The notes beneath the pieces are model-generated. The model worked only from the letters and a program-made list of their open reading frames with translations. It had not been told where the DNA came from and made no database searches. The position numbers were made by a program, and so were the translations under genes. Positions 46,528 through 55,855 of a DNA stretch of 64,000 nucleotides are shown piece after piece (position 1 is the stretch's first letter; the number at the start of each line of letters is the position of its first letter). Source of the DNA: Nitrobacter sp. NHB1 (GTDB lineage: Bacteria > Pseudomonadota > Alphaproteobacteria > Rhizobiales > Xanthobacteraceae). The DNA lies in the NCBI RefSeq assembly GCF_036964665.1, contig NZ_JBAMDA010000001.1:124001-188000 (forward strand). Reading direction: 5' to 3'.

Positions 46528-47744
46528 GCTCGATCCCCAAGACTCCGAAGGCGCTGTGTCCATTCCTCGGATGCGACGCGATCCGCAATAGCAATCATGC
46601 CGAGCCGGCGAGCCGAGCCGATCGCCCCGCGGGCGATAAAGCGCAGGTAGCGCTGCAGGCTCCAGGTAAAACCCTCTTCGATCGACATTGACCGCAACTG
46701 ATAGGCAAACGCCGCAGCGGCTTCATCATAGCCCCACTTGACCGGATCGTCATAGAATTGGGCGATCTTGTCCGCCGCCATGCCGGAACTCATGAACCAG
46801 TTGGGGATATGGATGTTACACAGCCGCTCGACGTCGTTGAAAACCTTTCCGGTCCCATTACCGGCGGCCGGGCAGGAACTCGCGAATGCATCGCCGACCA
46901 GGACGATGCCGGCTTGCCGATGGCCTTTGCTAACATAGAGGTCGGCGGGCCGGATCTTGATCGGACCTACGACCTCGATGTCGCCCGTCAGTCGGCGCAA
47001 ATTGGGCATCAACGCGAACAGGCTTCGCCCGGGATCACGGCGAATGTCGCGCAGCCATGGATCGTCCATGGTCCGATAGACCATCAGGTTCGCCCGCATC
47101 GAGGTTCGGATGGGAAACAGCGTGAGATAGGCCATCCGGTCGGGGGTGCGCTCGGGATAGTAGGTCAGGGCCGCGAAATCGAACGCGCCGGCATGAGCGG
47201 GTTTGATGTCGAAGGCGGCGGTGATCGAGTGGCAGGGGCTCGTCACGGTGCGCTGGATGCCGACCTGATCCTTCAGGGCGACGCTCGGTCCATGGGCAAG
47301 CACGACGAGGCGTGCGGAAATGCTCGTGCCATTCGACAACGAGACCTGCTGACGATCATCCCCGACGGTGAGGCCGACCGCCTTTGCGATCATGCGCGGG
47401 ACGCTCGGAGGAATGGCGGCGCGCATCGCGTTGACGAGATCGTCATAGAGGATGCCGTACTGGCCTCCCGGGCGTTTGTCGATCAGGTGCCCGAAACGCG
47501 CGACCCAGGCTTTGCCGTCGCGTGTGCTGCCGTCGAAAGTCGTCGCCGGCAAAATGGCATCGGCGAGGCCGGTCTTGCACAAGATGGATAGCTGCCCCCC
47601 ATCGAGTTTTTCGCAGCGCAGATCCGGCGGATAGATCGGATGAGGATCGATGAGTATGGTCCCGACGCCCGCGCGCCCCAGCATTGCTGCGGCCGTCGAT
47701 CCGGCAAGGCCTCCGCCAATGATTGCAACGTCGGTATCCGTCAT
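46524..47744 (-). CDS. FAD-dependent oxidoreductase, reductase/halogenase-like
   Basis: The 406-aa flavoprotein begins TDVAIIGGGLAGSTAAAMLG, the FAD-binding GxGxxG, and has the second FAD contact VLVGDAFASSCPAAGNGTGKV. The general plan is that of the geranylgeranyl-reductase / tryptophan-halogenase / PHBH superfamily. The halogenase WxWxIP signature is not seen, so halogenation is unlikely. I chose ATG 47744 because GAGG lies seven bases upstream; ATG 47756 and 47768 are alternatives. Substrate unknown; the context suggests a modified lipid or glycan. Confidence 0.82.
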   Translation of the reverse strand: MTDTDVAIIGGGLAGSTAAAMLGRAGVGTILIDPHPIYPPDLRCEKLDGGQLSILCKTGLADAILPATTFDGSTRDGKAWVARFGHLIDKRPGGQYGILYDDLVNAMRAAIPPSVPRMIAKAVGLTVGDDRQQVSLSNGTSISARLVVLAHGPSVALKDQVGIQRTVTSPCHSITAAFDIKPAHAGAFDFAALTYYPERTPDRMAYLTLFPIRTSMRANLMVYRTMDDPWLRDIRRDPGRSLFALMPNLRRLTGDIEVVGPIKIRPADLYVSKGHRQAGIVLVGDAFASSCPAAGNGTGKVFNDVERLCNIHIPNWFMSSGMAADKIAQFYDDPVKWGYDEAAAAFAYQLRSMSIEEGFTWSLQRYLRFIARGAIGSARRLGMIAIADRVASEEWTQRLRSLGDRA

Positions 47745-47944
47745 GATGCACCTCATGACCAGGCTCATGGACCAGAGCCGGCCGGGAAAACTTCAAGAAA
47801 ACCTCAAGCGGCTGGATTCTGCTGTTACACAGCAAACGCATCCAGCCAATGACTCTGAAGAGTGCGACGTCTCGAAGCGCGAAGCAGAGGAGGTAACCCC
47901 TCGGTGCTGTTGCGCTTCGCTTCCGGAGGCAGTCATCTGCTCCG

Positions 47945-49186
47945 ATGAATGTCGGCTGGCGACGGACGAAGAATGTATTGCGCGGAGCTTGCCTCTTGCT
48001 GCTTTCGCTGCTGTTCGCGTCGGCGGCCGCGGCGGCCCCCCCGCCGGCAACGCCCTTCGTCAGAACCTCCGGGACGGCGTTTACCGTAGGCGGCAGGCCG
48101 TTCTTCGTGACCGGCGTCAACAACCATTATCTCACCTTCGCCTCGAAGGGTGAGGTCACGCGCGTTCTCGATGATGCGGTTACGATGGGCGCCAACGTCG
48201 TCCGTATCATTCTCCAGCCGGTGATCGGGTCTCGCGACGGGAGCGTTCCCACAATCTGGAACTGGCCGAACCCGACTGCCGATGCCAGCAATTTGGGGGT
48301 CGGACACGCGGACCTGCTTTACTGGGACTCGGCGAAGAAGGCGATGGCGATCAATGACGGCCCCGACGGCATGCAGAAAGTCGACTTCATCATCGCCGAG
48401 GCCGGAAAGCGCCATCTGAGGCTCATCGTCGCCTTTCTGGATTTCTGGGACTATACCGGCGGCGCCCAGCAGATGCGGGCCTGGTATGGAAGCACTGACA
48501 AGTCGACGTTCTTCTTCAGCGATCCGCGCACGAAGCGCGACTACAAAACCTGGGTCGAGCATGTCGTGCGGCGGATCAATCCGCTCACAGGGATCGCCTA
48601 CCGCGATGATCCGACCATCATGGCCTGGGAGCTGATGAACGAGGGCAATGCACGCCCCGAGTCTCTCAGGCTGGACTGGACCGCCGAAATGTCGGCTTAC
48701 GTCAAGTCGCTCGACCCAAACCATCTGGTCAGCTCAGGGAACGCCAACATCTTCTCCAAGTTGGCCGATCTCACCATTCCGACCCTCGATTTCGGCACCT
48801 GGCACGGCTATCCGCTTTACTACAACCTCACCGTTCATCAGTTCGATGACCTGATCACCGAGTTTTGTGGGATAGCCGGCCGCGCCAGGAAACCTGTTCT
48901 TCTGGAGGAATTCGGCTACGCCCGCTCCAACCGGAATTCCGCCGAGGCTTATGCCGGGTGGCTCGATACGCTTGCCCGCGACCGGGATTGCGGCGGCTGG
49001 CTTGTCTGGAGGCTGGTGTCGCGGCAGGACAATGGACGCTTTCCCGCCGACGAACACGACCAGTTCGATGTCCGCAACGACGGAAGCCCGATCTGGAACG
49101 TCCTTAAAGCCGCCACCGCCCGAGCGGCGCAGATCCGCGGCTCCAGCCGGGCTCCTCCAGCCAGCAGCCTTCGGGAGACCCCATGA
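47945..49186 (+). CDS. Secreted GH5-like glycoside hydrolase
   Basis: The 413-aa protein has a signal peptide (about 1-30, LLLLSLLFASAAAAAPP) and a (beta/alpha)8 domain of the GH5/mannanase type. The acid/base Glu lies in IMAWELMNEGN and the nucleophile Glu in KPVLLEEFGYARS. The early motif FFVTGVNNHYL is typical of endo-mannanase-like members. It probably cuts or trims a beta-mannose- or glucose-containing polymer in the periplasm or outside. Its stop overlaps the next gene's ATG by four bases, so the two are co-translated. Confidence 0.85.
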   Translation: MNVGWRRTKNVLRGACLLLLSLLFASAAAAAPPPATPFVRTSGTAFTVGGRPFFVTGVNNHYLTFASKGEVTRVLDDAVTMGANVVRIILQPVIGSRDGSVPTIWNWPNPTADASNLGVGHADLLYWDSAKKAMAINDGPDGMQKVDFIIAEAGKRHLRLIVAFLDFWDYTGGAQQMRAWYGSTDKSTFFFSDPRTKRDYKTWVEHVVRRINPLTGIAYRDDPTIMAWELMNEGNARPESLRLDWTAEMSAYVKSLDPNHLVSSGNANIFSKLADLTIPTLDFGTWHGYPLYYNLTVHQFDDLITEFCGIAGRARKPVLLEEFGYARSNRNSAEAYAGWLDTLARDRDCGGWLVWRLVSRQDNGRFPADEHDQFDVRNDGSPIWNVLKAATARAAQIRGSSRAPPASSLRETP

Positions 49187-50187
49187 TCGAAGCTTCCGTC
49201 GTGATCTGCGCACACACGCTTGACCGTTGGGACGAACTGAACCGCGCGGTCGAATCGGTCCGGAATCAAACCCTCGCTCCGCGGCAAATCCTCGTGGTCG
49301 TAGACAACAACGAACCCTTGCGCGAACGCGCCGCACGGGAGATCGAGGGTGCGACGATCCTCGCCAACGCCAGGGAAGCCGGTCTGTCGGGCGGTCGCAT
49401 GACGGGGGCGGACCATGCAACCGCTAATGTGATCTGTTTCCTCGATGACGATGCCGCGGCCGACCCGCGTTGGCTGGAGGAACTGCTAGTCGCCTACCAG
49501 GATCCGGCCGTTCTGGGAGCCGGTGGGCCGGTCGAGCCGCTGTGGCGGGCGCCGCCACCCTCATGGTTTCCCGACGAATTCCGCTGGGTCGTCGGCTGTA
49601 CCTATGCCGGCATGCATGTGCGCAACGGGCGCATCCGCAACCCCATAGGCGCCAACATGTCGGTGCGCGCCGACGTGCTACGCCGCGCAGGTGGCTTCAC
49701 CTCCGACCTCGGCCGCCGCAAGCTCGGCTTTTCCGTCAGCGGGCGAGCCTCGTTCGGCGGCAAGGCCGAGAGTTGCGAGGAAACGGAGTTTTGCATCCGC
49801 GCTGCGCGCGTCCATCCCGGCGGCTATTTTGCGTATCGACCGGGAGCACGCGTGCATCATGCTGTGCCAGCCCAGCGCATGACCTGGAGCTACTTCGTCC
49901 ACCGCTGTCTCATCGAGGGCAACGCCAAGGCCGTGTTGGCGGGCCTCGCCGGACCAAAGGATGGTCTCGGATCGGAAGGGCACTACGTCCGGAAAGTGCT
50001 GCCACGCGCTGTTGTAAACGACCTGAGAGCCGCGCTGCGCGGTCAGGCTGGCGCCGCACGACGGGCAGGGGCGATCATCGCAGGGCTCGCCCTTACGGCA
50101 TTCGCCTACGTTAGAACTCGCTTTGGCGGCGTCGCCGAAGCTCGCTCCCGGTATTTGTTCTCGCTGGTTCGCGGCGGGCGAGCATAG
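49183..50187 (+). CDS. Family 2 glycosyltransferase
   Basis: The 334-aa GT-A enzyme starts ASVVICAHTLDRWDEL, with ILVVVDNNEPL and the metal-binding ICFLDDDAAADPRWLEELL. The C-terminal third is a helical/membrane-associating region with a final hydrophobic stretch (AGAIIAGLALTAFAYV). It is coupled to the GH5 gene and lies 265 bases before galE. The sequence does not show donor or acceptor. Confidence 0.88.
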   Translation: MIEASVVICAHTLDRWDELNRAVESVRNQTLAPRQILVVVDNNEPLRERAAREIEGATILANAREAGLSGGRMTGADHATANVICFLDDDAAADPRWLEELLVAYQDPAVLGAGGPVEPLWRAPPPSWFPDEFRWVVGCTYAGMHVRNGRIRNPIGANMSVRADVLRRAGGFTSDLGRRKLGFSVSGRASFGGKAESCEETEFCIRAARVHPGGYFAYRPGARVHHAVPAQRMTWSYFVHRCLIEGNAKAVLAGLAGPKDGLGSEGHYVRKVLPRAVVNDLRAALRGQAGAARRAGAIIAGLALTAFAYVRTRFGGVAEARSRYLFSLVRGGRA

Positions 50188-50451
50188 CGGCCGTTGACGG
50201 CATCGCTGCTCCGTAAAGCTGCAAGCCTCGTTGCCTGCGGTCTCATAGCGTCACGATGCACGAGCCTGTGAGCCGAGCACGTCGATCCACCGGCTGCGGG
50301 GTCCACCTCGCCGCGGCGATTCCTACTCCCTTCTGACTACCCCAAGTGCCAGATCGACAAACGACCGTTGGAGGCTGTGTCATGAGCCACAAATCATGCC
50401 CTGAGCGTCGCCCTGAGACTCGCGGCGTTTCTTATCGAAAGGAGCTACCAG

Positions 50452-51504
50452 GTGACGACACTGATCACTGGCGGCGCCGGCTTCATTGGCGGCCATACCG
50501 TTCTCGCGTTCCTCGATCGCGGTGAAATTCCGATTGTGCTGGATGATCTGTCGACCGGTATCCGCGAGGCAGTTCCGCCGAATGTACCTTTCTTTGTCGG
50601 TGACGTGGGCGATACCGAGTTGGTATCGCGTCTCATACGAAACCACAGGATCGATGCGATCCTGCATTTCGCGGCCAAAATAGTCGTTCCGGAATCGGTG
50701 GTCGATCCGCTCAAGTATTATTTCGCCAACACGGTCAAGACACACGCTCTGCTGCAAACGGCGGTGAGAGGGAAGGTAAGGCGTTTTGTTTTCTCTTCAT
50801 CCGCGGCAGTTTATGGCAACCCGAGTTCTACGCCAGTCGATGAAACAGCGCACCCAGCGCCGCTGTCGCCTTATGGAATGTCAAAGCTGATGTCGGAATA
50901 TATGCTGATTGATACAAGCGCGGCATGTAACCTGCGGCATGTGATCCTGCGCTACTTCAATGTCGCGGGCGCCGATCCGGCCGGGCGCCTTGGCCAGTCG
51001 ACTCCCGGTGCGACACATCTCATCAAAGTGGCGCTTGAGACGGCGCTTCGCCGGCGCCCCTACATGAACATCTATGGCAGCGACTACCCGACACCCGACG
51101 GGACATGCGTGCGGGATTACGTGCATGTTTCCGATCTGGCCCGCGCGCATCTCGCGGCGCTCGATTATCTGCGGAACGGCGGCGGGTCGCGAACGCTCAA
51201 TTGTGGCTATGGGCGGGGATATTCCGTCAGAGAAGTTGTTGACGCGGTAAGGATGGTCGCGGGAGTTGATTTTGAAACTCGCCAGGCGCCGCGTCGAGCG
51301 GGAGATCCCGCTTCAATTGTAGCAAATAGCGATCAGCTTGTGAGCCTGGGGTGGAAGCCGGAATTGAATGACTTGCCGAAAATGATCGAGCATGCCTGCA
51401 ACTGGGAGAAGAAGCTGGCATCCGTTGAGAGGACTGCGCGCGGACAGCCATCCGGCGTGGTCGATGTCGCAGGCAACGCCAGTCACGCTCCTGCAGTTCC
51501 GTGA
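50452..51504 (+). CDS. galE: UDP-glucose 4-epimerase
   Basis: The 350-aa enzyme interconverts UDP-glucose and UDP-galactose, supplying precursors for surface glycans. The NAD-binding motif is LITGGAGFIGGHTV; the catalytic Ser/Tyr region reads FSSSAAVYGNPSS and SPYGMSKLMSEYML (YxxxK). The N-terminal and substrate-side stretches (LRYFNVAGADPAGR, TPDGTCVRDYVHVSDLARAH) fit GalE. The start is GTG 50452, with AAAGGAG upstream. The 264 bases before it contain no gene. Confidence 0.95.
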   Translation: MTTLITGGAGFIGGHTVLAFLDRGEIPIVLDDLSTGIREAVPPNVPFFVGDVGDTELVSRLIRNHRIDAILHFAAKIVVPESVVDPLKYYFANTVKTHALLQTAVRGKVRRFVFSSSAAVYGNPSSTPVDETAHPAPLSPYGMSKLMSEYMLIDTSAACNLRHVILRYFNVAGADPAGRLGQSTPGATHLIKVALETALRRRPYMNIYGSDYPTPDGTCVRDYVHVSDLARAHLAALDYLRNGGGSRTLNCGYGRGYSVREVVDAVRMVAGVDFETRQAPRRAGDPASIVANSDQLVSLGWKPELNDLPKMIEHACNWEKKLASVERTARGQPSGVVDVAGNASHAPAVP

Positions 51505-51588
51505 TCCGCGCATTCTAAAGCCGGCGTCGGCTTCGTCGGTTATCCCAGTGGTCCGATTCTAACGTTCGCATCCGTTCCAGCGAACTTT

Positions 51589-51644
51589 TTTGAAATTCAC
51601 ATTCGCGTCCGGGACGTGCGGCCGGGTAGGTCGCGAATTTCAAA
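51589..51644. repeat. 10-bp inverted repeat upstream of kdp
   Basis: TTTGAAATTC (51589-51598) and GAATTTCAAA (51635-51644) are exact reverse complements 36 bases apart. It lies just before the direct repeats below and may be part of the kdp control region. Confidence 0.6.
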
Positions 51645-51656
51645 TTCACTCCACGC

Positions 51657-51677
51657 GTCTTTATGCTGTCTTTATGC
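51657..51677 (+). promoter_or_regulatory. Direct repeat, candidate KdpE operator
   Basis: GTCTTTATGC occurs twice with one base between (51657-51666 and 51668-51677), an 11-base period. OmpR-family regulators such as KdpE bind direct half-sites about one helical turn apart, and the T/A-rich CTTTATGC resembles the TTTATA half-sites of the enteric kdp operator. It lies 83 bases before the first gene of the kdp operon. Confidence 0.5.
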
Positions 51678-51759
51678 GTGGACCTGAAAATCAGTATCGC
51701 TTCCTTATGTCGTCCAGCCTATCTGCATCGAAGCTCCACATGATCTGGAGGGAGTTTCC

Positions 51760-51843
51760 ATGTTCGATCTGCTCATGCTCGTCATCGGCTTCGCTCCCTT
51801 CGCACTGACGATCGGCTACGCCGTCGCCTGCGACCGGCTCTGA
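51760..51843 (+). CDS. 27-aa membrane peptide heading the kdp operon
   Basis: This short frame (MFDLLMLVIGFAPFALTIGY then AVACDRL) starts at an ATG with GGAGGG nine bases upstream and ends 10 bases before kdpF. One hydrophobic helix spans most of it and the C-terminus is polar. The spacing, ribosome-binding site and composition make it a real gene. It is not KdpF, which follows. I infer a small subunit or regulator of the Kdp pump. Confidence 0.65.
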   Translation: MFDLLMLVIGFAPFALTIGYAVACDRL

Positions 51844-51853
51844 AGAGGCAAAC

Positions 51854-51943
51854 ATGACGATCGACTATGTGATGGCCGCGCTCGTGACCGCGGGGCTGCT
51901 CATCTATCTCGTCTACGCGCTGCTGCGTCCCGAACGGTTCTAG
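51854..51943 (+). CDS. kdpF: Potassium-transporting ATPase small subunit KdpF
   Basis: The 29-aa single-helix peptide ([20 protein letters not shown] then YALLRPERF) has the KdpF plan, including the L-[LR]-x-PE-x-F end. KdpF stabilises the KdpABC complex in the inner membrane. It starts 10 bases after the small upstream frame, with AGAGGC as ribosome-binding site, and ends 10 bases before kdpA. Confidence 0.9.
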   Translation: MTIDYVMAALVTAGLLIYLVYALLRPERF

Positions 51944-51953
51944 GAGGCGCGCC

Positions 51954-53657
51954 ATGACGGTGCTTGGCTGGGCGCAGATCCTGCTGTTCTGCGCGATTGT
52001 TGCCGCTCTCGCTCCGCTCTTTGGCGGCTACATGACGCGCGTCTTCAACGGCGAGCACACGTTCCTGTCGCCGGTCCTCCAGCCGGTGGAGGCGATGCTG
52101 TACCGGGTCGCCGGCGTCGACGAGACGCGGGAGCAGTACTGGCTGACTTACGTTGTCGCCATGCTGCTGTTTCATGCCGCTGGCTTTCTCGTTCTTTACG
52201 GCCTGATGCGGTTGCAGGCATTGCTGCCGTTCAACCCGGCCGGTCAGTCAGCCGTCGCGCCCGACCTCGCGCTCAATACCGCCGTCAGCTTCATCACCAA
52301 TACGAACTGGCAGAATTACGGCGGCGAAAGCACGATGTCGTATCTCGTGCAGATGCTGGGCCTGACCCACCAGAATTTCCTGTCGGCGGCGACCGGCATC
52401 GTGCTGGCCGTCGCGCTGATTCGCGGCTTCGCGCGTACCTCCGTGCGAACCGTCGGCAATTTCTGGGTCGATATCACCAGATGCACGCTCTATGTCCTGC
52501 TGCCGATCTGTGTCCCGCTCACACTGTTTCTGGTCTGGCAGGGCGTTCCGCAGACGCTCGGCGCTTATGTCGACGCGACGACCCTCGAAGGCGCCAGACA
52601 GACCATCGCGGTCGGGCCGGTGGCGTCGCAGGTCGCGATCAAGATGCTCGGCACCAACGGCGGAGGCTTCTTCAACGCTAATGCCGCGCACCCGTTCGAG
52701 AATCCGACGGCACTGTCCAACTACGTTCAGATGATCTCCATTTTCGTGCTCGGCGCGGCCATGACCAATGTGTTCGGCCGGATGGTCGGCAACCAGCGCC
52801 AGGGTTGGGCGATCCTGGCCGCCATGGGCGTGTTGTTCATTGCCGGCGTTGCGGTCTGCTACTGGGCTGAAGCCAATGGTACGACGCTGCTGGACGGGCT
52901 CGGCCTCACGGGCGGCAACATGGAGGGCAAGGAGGTACGCTTCGGCATCGTTGCCTCCGCGCTGTTCGCGGTCGTCACCACGGCGGCCTCGTGCGGCGCG
53001 GTCAACGCCATGCACGACTCCTTCACCGCGCTCGGCGGCATGATTCCGCTGATCAACATGGAGCTCGGCGAGATCGTGGTCGGTGGCGTCGGCGCAGGCC
53101 TCTATGGAATGCTGTTGTTCGTCATCGTCACGATGTTCATCGCCGGCCTGATGGTCGGGCGCACCCCGGAATACGTCGGCAAGAAGATCGAGGCGCGCGA
53201 GGTCAAGATGGCGATGCTCGCCATCCTGGTTCTGCCGCTGATGATGCTGGGCTGGACCGCCATCGCGGTGGTCTATCCGCCCGCTGTGGCATCGATGGGC
53301 AATGCCGGGCCGCACGGCTTCAGCGAGGTGTTGTATGCCTTCACCTCGCAGGCCGCCAACAACGGCTCGGCCTTTGCCGGGCTGTCCGGAAACACGCTGT
53401 TTTACAATCTCGCCGGTGCGGTCACGATGTTCGTCGGCCGCTTCTGGACGATCGTGCCGGCCATGGCGATCGCCGGATCGCTCGCGGCCAAGAAAACCGT
53501 CGCCGTGTCGAGCGGGACGTTTCCGACCACAGGTGGGCTATTCGTCGGGCTTCTGGTCGGCGTCATCCTCGTTGTCGGTGGCCTGACATTCTTCCCGGCG
53601 CTCGCGCTCGGCCCGATCGTCGAACATCTCGCGATGCAGTCCGGTAGCCTGTTCTAA
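51954..53657 (+). CDS. kdpA: Potassium-transporting ATPase subunit KdpA
   Basis: The 567-aa channel-like subunit selects and passes K+ in the Kdp pump. Its four selectivity loops are recognisable: [35 protein letters not shown], the region [14 protein letters not shown] and [16 protein letters not shown]. About ten membrane helices are present and the length is normal. GGAGG lies seven bases before ATG 51954. The stop codon directly abuts a dispersed repeat. Confidence 0.97.
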   Translation: MTVLGWAQILLFCAIVAALAPLFGGYMTRVFNGEHTFLSPVLQPVEAMLYRVAGVDETREQYWLTYVVAMLLFHAAGFLVLYGLMRLQALLPFNPAGQSAVAPDLALNTAVSFITNTNWQNYGGESTMSYLVQMLGLTHQNFLSAATGIVLAVALIRGFARTSVRTVGNFWVDITRCTLYVLLPICVPLTLFLVWQGVPQTLGAYVDATTLEGARQTIAVGPVASQVAIKMLGTNGGGFFNANAAHPFENPTALSNYVQMISIFVLGAAMTNVFGRMVGNQRQGWAILAAMGVLFIAGVAVCYWAEANGTTLLDGLGLTGGNMEGKEVRFGIVASALFAVVTTAASCGAVNAMHDSFTALGGMIPLINMELGEIVVGGVGAGLYGMLLFVIVTMFIAGLMVGRTPEYVGKKIEAREVKMAMLAILVLPLMMLGWTAIAVVYPPAVASMGNAGPHGFSEVLYAFTSQAANNGSAFAGLSGNTLFYNLAGAVTMFVGRFWTIVPAMAIAGSLAAKKTVAVSSGTFPTTGGLFVGLLVGVILVVGGLTFFPALALGPIVEHLAMQSGSLF

Positions 53658-53758
53658 AGCGTTTTCGAGCGAAGTGGATACCGGTTCGCGTGAAGAAAAC
53701 GCGTCAAATTAAAATCTAGAGCCCCGCTTCTGGTCCATCAGAAGCGGAAAGGCTCTAG
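53658..53758 (+). repeat. Dispersed extragenic repeat, family A, copy 3 (inside kdp operon)
   Basis: It begins right after the kdpA stop with AGCGTTTTCGAGCGAAGTGG, continues GGTTCGCGTGAAGAAAACGC and ends with a 9-bp perfect hairpin (CCGCTTCTG / CAGAAGCGG) inside an AGAGCC / GGCTCT stem. It lacks the middle segment of the other copies. It is 19 bases before kdpB. Confidence 0.9.
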
Positions 53759-53776
53759 ACCCATCGGAGCCCGCCC

Positions 53777-55846
53777 ATGGACGCTCTCAAATTGCGCAAA
53801 CGGATGCCGGCGATCGCTCTGTTCGATCCCGCGATCGTGTTCCCCGCTGTCGGCCAGGCCTTCATAAAACTCGATCCGCGTACGCTCGTCAAAAACCCCG
53901 TGATGTTCGTGCTGGAGGTGGTGACCGGTCTCACCAGCATCCTGTTGGTGCGCGACATTATGATCGGGCGGCCGATCGCATTCGAGTTGCAGATCGTGAT
54001 CTGGCTGTGGTTCACGGTGCTGTTCGCAAATCTCGCAGAAGCGGTGGCGGAGGGCAGGGGAAAGGCACAAGCGGACGCGCTGCGCAGCACGCGGAGCCAG
54101 ACCCGCGCCAGGCGTCTCCTGATGGCGGACAATCACGAATTATTCGAGAGCGTTTCGGCGGACGAACTCGAGACCGGCGATTTCGTCGTCTGCGAAGCCG
54201 GCGATATCATTCCGGGCGACGGCGATGTGATTGAGGGGATCGCATCGGTCAACGAGGCGGCGGTGACGGGCGAGTCCGCACCGGTGATCCGGGAATCCGG
54301 CGGGGATCGCTCCGCGGTCACGGGCGGCACCACCGTCATTTCCGACCGTATCGTGATCCGCATCACCTCGTCGCCGGGCTCGTCGTTTCTTGATCGCATG
54401 ATCAAGCTGGTGGAGGGCGCCGAACGCCAGAAAACGCCGAACGAGATCGCGCTCAACATCCTGCTGATCGGCCTGACAATCATTTTCGTGTTCGCGACGG
54501 CGACGATCCCGAGCTATGTCGCCTACGCGGGAGGTAGGATTTCGGTCGTCATGCTGGTGGCTCTGTTCGTTACTCTCATCCCGACGACCATCGGCGCGCT
54601 GCTGTCGGCGATCGGCATTGCCGGCATGGACCGTCTGGTCCGGTTCAACGTGCTGGCGATGTCAGGACGCGCCGTCGAGGCGGCGGGCGACGTCGATACC
54701 TTGCTGCTCGACAAGACCGGCACCATCACTTTCGGCAACCGGCTGGCCACGGAGATCATTCCGGCTCCGGGCATCAGCGAACAGGAGGCTGCACGGATCG
54801 CGCTGCTGGCCAGCGATGCCGATGAAACCGCCGAAGGCCGCTCGATCATCACGCTGGTGCAGGACAAGTACCACATCTCGCGCGATCCCGCGGCGGCAGG
54901 CGCGACCTTCATCCCGTTTTCCGCAGTGACGCGGTTGTCCGGTGTCGACATCGGCGGCCGCAGGCTGCGCAAGGGCGCGATCGACTCGATTCTGAAATTC
55001 GCGCGCGACCAGGCCGGGCACGATGTTGCCGAGCCGCCGGCCTTTCGCGCGGCGGTGGACAGGATCGCCCGGACTGGCGGAACGCCGCTGGGGCTGGCGG
55101 ACGGCGACCGCATCGTCGGCGTCATTCACCTCAAGGATGTGGTGAAGCCAGACGTCAGGGAACGGTTCGCGGCGTTGCGCCGCATGGGAATCAAGACGGT
55201 CATGATCACCGGCGACAACCCGGTCACGGCGGCCTCGATCGCATCGGAGGCCGGGGTCGACGACTTCATCGCCGAAGCCACGCCCGAAGACAAGCTGCGT
55301 TATATTCGCGGCGAACAGGCCGACGGCCGGCTGATCGCGATGTGCGGCGACGGCACCAACGACGCGCCCGCGCTGGCGCAGGCGGATGTCGGGGTCGCCA
55401 TGCAGAGTGGCACTCAGGCCGCGCGCGAAGCCGGCAACATGGTGGACCTCGATTCCGATCCCACCAAGCTGATCGAGGTCGTGGAGATCGGCAAGCAGCT
55501 CCTGATGACACGCGGCGCGCTAACGACGTTTTCCATCGCCAACGACGTTGCCAAATACTTCGCCATCATCCCGGCGATATTCGCGGCGTTCTATCCGCAA
55601 CTCGGCGTGCTCAACATCATGCACCTGTCGACCCCACAGAGCGCGATTTTGTCGGCAATCATCTTCAACGCGCTGATCATCGTCGCGTTGATCCCGCTGG
55701 CGCTGAAGGGCGTGAAGTATCGCCCGATCGGGGCGGCGGCGCTATTGCGACGCAACCTCCTGATCTATGCGCTCGGCGGCGTAGTCCTTCCGTTTATCGG
55801 CATCAAGGCGATTGACCTCGCGGTCACGGCTTTGCATCTCGCTTGA
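53777..55846 (+). CDS. kdpB: Potassium-transporting ATPase ATP-binding subunit KdpB
   Basis: The 689-aa P-type ATPase subunit powers K+ import. It shows the phosphatase loop VTGES (about 163-167), the phosphorylation motif [13 protein letters not shown] with Asp312, the nucleotide-binding and hinge regions [14 protein letters not shown] and [22 protein letters not shown], and the usual membrane helices. ATG 53777 follows GGAGC. Confidence 0.97.
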   Translation: MDALKLRKRMPAIALFDPAIVFPAVGQAFIKLDPRTLVKNPVMFVLEVVTGLTSILLVRDIMIGRPIAFELQIVIWLWFTVLFANLAEAVAEGRGKAQADALRSTRSQTRARRLLMADNHELFESVSADELETGDFVVCEAGDIIPGDGDVIEGIASVNEAAVTGESAPVIRESGGDRSAVTGGTTVISDRIVIRITSSPGSSFLDRMIKLVEGAERQKTPNEIALNILLIGLTIIFVFATATIPSYVAYAGGRISVVMLVALFVTLIPTTIGALLSAIGIAGMDRLVRFNVLAMSGRAVEAAGDVDTLLLDKTGTITFGNRLATEIIPAPGISEQEAARIALLASDADETAEGRSIITLVQDKYHISRDPAAAGATFIPFSAVTRLSGVDIGGRRLRKGAIDSILKFARDQAGHDVAEPPAFRAAVDRIARTGGTPLGLADGDRIVGVIHLKDVVKPDVRERFAALRRMGIKTVMITGDNPVTAASIASEAGVDDFIAEATPEDKLRYIRGEQADGRLIAMCGDGTNDAPALAQADVGVAMQSGTQAAREAGNMVDLDSDPTKLIEVVEIGKQLLMTRGALTTFSIANDVAKYFAIIPAIFAAFYPQLGVLNIMHLSTPQSAILSAIIFNALIIVALIPLALKGVKYRPIGAAALLRRNLLIYALGGVVLPFIGIKAIDLAVTALHLA

Positions 55847-55855
55847 GAGGCTGTC

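Noticed and set aside
46524..47744. Flavin-dependent halogenase
   Set aside because: The overall flavoprotein plan fits, but the WxWxIP motif of halogenases is not visible, so I call it only a FAD-dependent oxidoreductase.
52248..53315. 355-codon minus-strand frame within kdpA
   Set aside because: It lies entirely antisense to kdpA, which has all family motifs.
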